Shown here one piece after another: positions 5,515 to 8,368 of a stretch of 8,368 bases of DNA. Position 1 is the stretch's first letter. Every line of letters starts with the position of its first letter. A program made the position numbers and the translations under genes. The notes beneath the pieces were generated by a model, which saw nothing but the letters and a program-made list of their open reading frames with translations, made no database searches and was not told the DNA's origin. This stretch comes from Pseudomonadota bacterium (GTDB taxonomy: Bacteria > Pseudomonadota > Alphaproteobacteria > Ferrovibrionales > Ferrovibrionaceae), in NCBI GenBank assembly GCA_021793055.1, contig JAJYTL010000129.1, positions 1 through 8,368 of the forward strand, in the 5' to 3' direction.

Positions 5515-6740
5515 ACCGGATCGAGCCGGGCCGCGCGCCACGCCGGATAAAGCGTCGCGAGCAAGGACAGCAGGATCGCCATCCCGACCACGGCGACCAC
5601 CTCCGTCGGGTCGACCTTCGCCGGCAGGGTCGAGAGGAAATAGATTTCGGGATTGAACAGGTTGGTGCCGGTCAGGCTTTGCAGCCATTCGCGTATGGTC
5701 TCGATATTGGCGCAGAAGAGGATGCCGAGCACGAACCCGACCACGGTCCCGAGCACGCCGATGGTAGCGCCGGCAATGAAAAAGACGCGCATCACGCTGC
5801 CCCGGCTGGTTCCCATGGTGCGGAGGATCGCGATGTCGCGGCTCTTGTCCTTCACCAGCATGGTGAGACCCGAGATGATGTTGAAGGCGGCGACGATGAT
5901 GATCAGGGTGAGGATGAGGAACATGACGTTGCGCTCCACCTCGACCGCGTTGAAGAAGGGCGCGTTCGCCTGCTGCCAGTTGTAGATACGGTAGTCGCCG
6001 CCAAGCAGCCGCGCGATCGCGGCGCTCGCCGCCGGCGCGACGTCGGGATTGTCGAGCGAGACCTGGATGCCGGTCGCACGGCCCGCCATCTGGAAATAGG
6101 TTTGCGCCTCCGCGAGCGGCATGAAGACGAAGGTCGAATCGTATTCGTACATGCCGACGTCGAAGAGCGCGACGATGCGATAGCTGCGGATGCGCGGCAC
6201 CATGCCGATCGCCGTCGCGGTGCCTTGCGGCGAGATCAGCGTGATGCGGTCGCCGACGTGAAGGCCGAGACGGGAGGCAAGCCGGTCGCCGATCGCGACC
6301 GCGTCCGAGCCGGAGAAATCCTTGAGCGAGCCGGCGACGATCTTATGCGCGACCAAGGTCTCCGCCTTGAGGTCGGCCGGCGTGACGCCGCGGACCAGGG
6401 CGCCGGTGGCGGCTCGGTTCGCCGTCGCCATCACCTGCCCCTCGACCAGGGGCGTGACCCGCACCACGCCCTTGACGCCGCGAACCCGGGCGACGATCGG
6501 CGGATAATCCGGAATGCCGCGCTCGCCCGCCTCGATGGTGAGATCGCCGTTCAGGCCGAGGATGCGTTTCAGAAGCTCGTCGCGGAACCCGTTCATCACC
6601 GACATGACGATGATCAAGGTCGCGACGCCAAGCACGATGCCGAGAAAGGAAAAGCCGGCGATCACCGAGACGAACCCCTCGCTCCGCCGCGCGCGGAGGT
6701 AGCGGAGGGCGATCATCCATTCGAAGCGCGCAAAGGGCAT
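5493..6740 (-). CDS. lolC: Lipoprotein-releasing ABC transporter permease, LolC/LolE family (LolF-like)
   Basis: The 415-residue inner-membrane protein has the LolC/E architecture: a short cytoplasmic start (F-E-W-M-I-A-L-R-Y-L), one membrane helix (about 22-48), a large periplasmic domain (about 50-268), and three C-terminal helices of an FtsX-type domain (about 271-295, 317-343 and 379-399). It ends P-A-W-R-A-A-R-L-D-P-V-E-A-L-R-Y-E, typical of the family. M-N-G-F-R-D-E-L after helix 1 and K-D-K-S-R-D-I-A-I-L-R-T-M-G at the ATPase-coupling region are further hallmarks. With LolD it extracts mature lipoproteins and passes them to LolA. Gammaproteobacteria use a LolC-LolE pair; many other proteobacteria use one hybrid permease called LolF, and only one permease gene is seen next to lolD here. 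A GAGGA site (6750-6746) lies 5 bases before the ATG. The exact name (lolC, lolE or lolF) is uncertain; the family is not. Confidence 0.93.
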   Translation of the reverse strand: MPFARFEWMIALRYLRARRSEGFVSVIAGFSFLGIVLGVATLIIVMSVMNGFRDELLKRILGLNGDLTIEAGERGIPDYPPIVARVRGVKGVVRVTPLVEGQVMATANRAATGALVRGVTPADLKAETLVAHKIVAGSLKDFSGSDAVAIGDRLASRLGLHVGDRITLISPQGTATAIGMVPRIRSYRIVALFDVGMYEYDSTFVFMPLAEAQTYFQMAGRATGIQVSLDNPDVAPAASAAIARLLGGDYRIYNWQQANAPFFNAVEVERNVMFLILTLIIIVAAFNIISGLTMLVKDKSRDIAILRTMGTSRGSVMRVFFIAGATIGVLGTVVGFVLGILFCANIETIREWLQSLTGTNLFNPEIYFLSTLPAKVDPTEVVAVVGMAILLSLLATLYPAWRAARLDPVEALRYE

Positions 6741-6798
6741 GGCGATCCTCGGTTACGCTGGCGCCACGGCGACGCGCGCAGGTAGGCTGGAACAATGG

Positions 6799-6818
6799 TG
6801 CGGCCGAGCGAGGCCGCA
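6799..6818 (-). other. Hairpin in the proS-permease spacer
   Basis: TGCGGCC (6799-6805) pairs with GGCCGCA (6812-6818), giving a perfect 7-bp stem with a 6-base loop, about 27 bases past the proS stop. On the minus strand it is followed by CCATTGTTCC, not a real U-tract. It may be a weak terminator or an mRNA processing/stability element; no promoter is evident in the rest of the 104-base spacer. Confidence 0.4.
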
Positions 6819-6844
6819 AGCCGCGATCATCGGGCGGCCGCCGC

Positions 6845-8161
6845 TCACCCCGCGATGCGGGCGATGGCCGCCTCGGGCGAGAGTTCCTGGCGCTCGCCCG
6901 TCGCCCGGCGCTTCAGTTCCACCATGCCGCTCTTGACCCCACGCGGGCCGACGGTGACGATCCACGGCAGGCCGATCAGGTCCATGGTGGCGAATTTGGC
7001 CCCGCCGCGCTCCTCGGTATCGTCATGCAGCACGCTGAGGCCGGCGGCCTTCAGCTTGGCGTGGATATCGTCGGCAAAGGCGGCGCACGCGGCGTCGTCC
7101 GGCCGCAAGTCGATCAGGCCGACACGAAAGGGCGCGACGCTTTCCGGCCAGATGATGCCGTTCTCATCGTGGCTCGCCTCGATGATGGCGCCGACCAGGC
7201 GCGAGACGCCGATGCCATACGAGCCCATCTGAACGACGATCTCCTCGCCGTCCGGCCCCGCGACCACGGCCCGCAACGGGTCCGAGTACTTGGTGCCGAA
7301 ATAGAAGATGTGGCCGACCTCGATGCCGCGCGCCTCGATCCGCTTGTCGTCCGGAATGGCGGCGAAGCGCCCGCTGTCGTGCTTTTCATCGGTGGCGGCG
7401 TAAAGCCCGGTCCAATCCCTCACCAGCGGCTCGAGATCGCCATCGTAGTCCACGGCCTGGCTGAGAATGTCGCGATCCACCAGATCCTTGTGGCAATAGA
7501 TCAGGCTCTCGCCGGTTTCCGCCAGGATGATGAATTCGTGCGACAGGTCGCCGCCGATCGGGCCGGTGTCGGCCATCACCGGCACCGCCTTGAGACCGAG
7601 TCTGGCGAAGGTGCGGAGATAGGCGACGAACATCCGGTTGTAGGCGCGCACCGCGCCGGCGCGGTCGAGGTCGAAGGAATAGGCGTCCTTCATCAGGAAT
7701 TCGCGCCCGCGCATGACGCCGAAACGCGGCCGCACCTCGTCGCGGAACTTCCACTGAATGTGGTAGAGATTCTTCGGCAGATCCCGGTAGCTCTTGATCG
7801 AATTACGGAAAATGTCGGTGATTAGCTCCTCGTTGGTGGGGCCGAACACCATCTCGCGCTCGTGCCGGTCGCGGATGCGCAGCATCTCCTTGCCGTAATC
7901 CTCATAGCGACCGCTTTCGCGCCAGATTTCGGCCGGCTGCATGGTCGGCATGAGCAGTTCCTGGCAGCCGGCGGCATCCTGCTCGGCGCGCACGATGTTC
8001 TCGATCCGACGCAGCACGCGCAGCCCCAGCGGCAGCCAGGAATAAATCCCGGCCGCGGATTGGCGCACCATGCCGGCGCGCAGCATCAGGCGATGCGAGA
8101 CAATCTGCGCCTCGCTCGGGTTTTCCTTCAGAATTGGCAGAAAGTACCGTGAAAGCCGCAT
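6845..8161 (-). CDS. proS: Prolyl-tRNA synthetase, short alphaproteobacterial form
   Basis: The 438-residue cytoplasmic enzyme charges tRNA-Pro with proline using ATP. It starts MRLSRYFLP, then shows class II features: a motif 1 region (S-A-A-G-I-Y-S-W-L-P-L-G, about 35-46), T-N-E-E (109-112), motif 2 F-R-D-E-V-R-P-R-F-G-V-M-R-G-R-E-F (139-155) and motif 3 G-S-Y-G-I-G-V-S-R (313-321). A C-terminal anticodon-binding domain follows (about 345-438). Between motifs 2 and 3 there are only about 155 residues, so the roughly 180-residue editing insertion of long bacterial ProRS is largely missing, as is known for alphaproteobacteria. Editing of Ala-tRNA-Pro is then expected from a separate protein. 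The ATG at 8161 is preferred over a TTG at 8182, because the family N-terminus begins there and the TTG lies at the predicted transcription start. The ribosome-binding site is weak (GGGATGGA). Confidence 0.96.
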   Translation of the reverse strand: MRLSRYFLPILKENPSEAQIVSHRLMLRAGMVRQSAAGIYSWLPLGLRVLRRIENIVRAEQDAAGCQELLMPTMQPAEIWRESGRYEDYGKEMLRIRDRHEREMVFGPTNEELITDIFRNSIKSYRDLPKNLYHIQWKFRDEVRPRFGVMRGREFLMKDAYSFDLDRAGAVRAYNRMFVAYLRTFARLGLKAVPVMADTGPIGGDLSHEFIILAETGESLIYCHKDLVDRDILSQAVDYDGDLEPLVRDWTGLYAATDEKHDSGRFAAIPDDKRIEARGIEVGHIFYFGTKYSDPLRAVVAGPDGEEIVVQMGSYGIGVSRLVGAIIEASHDENGIIWPESVAPFRVGLIDLRPDDAACAAFADDIHAKLKAAGLSVLHDDTEERGGAKFATMDLIGLPWIVTVGPRGVKSGMVELKRRATGERQELSPEAAIARIAG

Positions 8162-8191
8162 GTTCCATCCCGGCGGGCACAAAGTTCCGCA

Positions 8192-8220
8192 TTTTTAAGC
8201 GTTAGGGGCGCGGTTGGCAA
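8192..8220 (-). promoter_or_regulatory. Putative sigma70-type promoter of proS
   Basis: On the minus strand, TTGCCA (8220-8215, five of six to TTGACA) and TAAAAA (8197-8192, four of six to TATAAT) are separated by exactly 17 bases. The predicted transcription start near 8185 leaves a leader of about 24 bases before the proS ATG. It is the best-matching promoter in the window and would also serve the permease gene and lolD if no termination occurs in between. Confidence 0.65.
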
Positions 8221-8246
8221 TCGCGGCGTGGTGCCGGACTGAACGC

Positions 8247-8368
8247 CTAGCGGGGTTCCGCCTTGCGGCAGGCCGCGCGCGCGGCTGCCGTGGCCTGCGG
8301 CCCGAGCGGATGGCCGTTCAACGTCACCTCGCCATGATCGAGGCCGATGCGGATGCGGCCCTCGCGGA
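8247..8368 (-). CDS. Unidentified protein, C-terminal fragment (cut by window edge)
   Basis: The last 39 codons of an open frame run from the window edge to a TAG at 8249-8247. Support comes from its strand (same as all other genes), very high G/C at third codon positions like the neighbours, and the fact that one other minus frame is stopped. The peptide contains I-R-I-G-L-D-H-G-E-V-T-L-N-G-H-P-L-G, which looks like beta strands with a turn, followed by an Ala/Arg-rich helix. I do not recognise the family. The piece R-I-G-L-x-x-G-E-V faintly recalls class III nucleotide cyclases, but it is too short and too close to the C-terminus to rely on. The gene ends 27 bases before the proS -35 box. 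Confidence 0.5.
   Translation of the reverse strand, partial: REGRIRIGLDHGEVTLNGHPLGPQATAAARAACRKAEPR

Noticed and set aside
5463..6785. 440-codon plus-strand open frame antisense to the lolC/E permease gene
   Set aside because: Low-complexity Asp/Arg/His-rich translation typical of an antisense shadow; the permease on the other strand is unmistakable.
8310..8368. Plus-strand ATG open to the right edge, MAVQRHLAMIEAD and onward
   Set aside because: Its third-position G/C is lower than in the minus-strand frame over the same bases, its ribosome-binding site is poor, and all other genes are on the minus strand. It cannot be fully excluded because the window ends.
1..8368. Search by eye for CRISPR arrays, insertion-sequence ends, tRNA genes, prophage or defence genes
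   Set aside because: No spaced direct repeats, transposase-like frames, cloverleaf-like sequences or defence-protein motifs were seen; composition is uniform and all long frames are housekeeping genes or shadows.

Overview
This is a high-GC bacterial chromosome segment carrying core housekeeping genes. Every supported gene lies on the minus strand, so transcription runs from high to low coordinates. Strong G/C preference at third codon positions, a short proline-tRNA synthetase without the full editing insertion, a lolC/E-type permease next to lolD, and the order proS - lolC/E - lolD - dnaE - (extra gene) - rpsB all point to an alphaproteobacterium. It is probably Rhodospirillales-like; that narrower placement is an inference from gene order and protein style, not from a search.

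Layout in transcription order: the C-terminal 39 codons of an unidentified gene (8368-8247); a good sigma70-type promoter (8220-8192) and proS, prolyl-tRNA synthetase (8161-6845); about 100 bases holding a small hairpin; a lolC/E-type lipoprotein-releasing permease (6740-5493), overlapping by 8 bases with lolD, its ATPase (5500-4823); a 166-base gap with a 14-bp tandem duplication and no clear promoter or terminator; dnaE, the replicative DNA polymerase III alpha subunit (4656-1216); a gap with an extended -10 promoter and a strong hairpin; a secreted PEBP (YbhB/YbcL, Raf-kinase-inhibitor-like) protein (1072-323); an intrinsic-terminator-like hairpin (275-249); then the promoter, a roughly 100-base structured leader and the first 21 codons of rpsB, ribosomal protein S2 (64-1).

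Functionally the block combines translation (ProRS, S2), envelope biogenesis (LolCD-type extraction of lipoproteins from the inner membrane) and replication (DnaE). Only the permease and the ATPase work as one machine, and their overlapping genes suit coupled translation. The PEBP gene has its own promoter, ribosome-binding site, signal peptide and terminator, so it looks like an independent cassette inserted between dnaE and rpsB.

I found no CRISPR array, insertion sequence, prophage, toxin-antitoxin or defence module, and no RNA gene apart from leader structures. I do not see an undescribed multi-gene system here. The items most worth a second look are the structured rpsB leader with a palindrome inside its promoter spacer, the inserted secreted PEBP gene with its altered ligand-site motif, and the tandem repeat plus stop-codon hairpin at the end of lolD.
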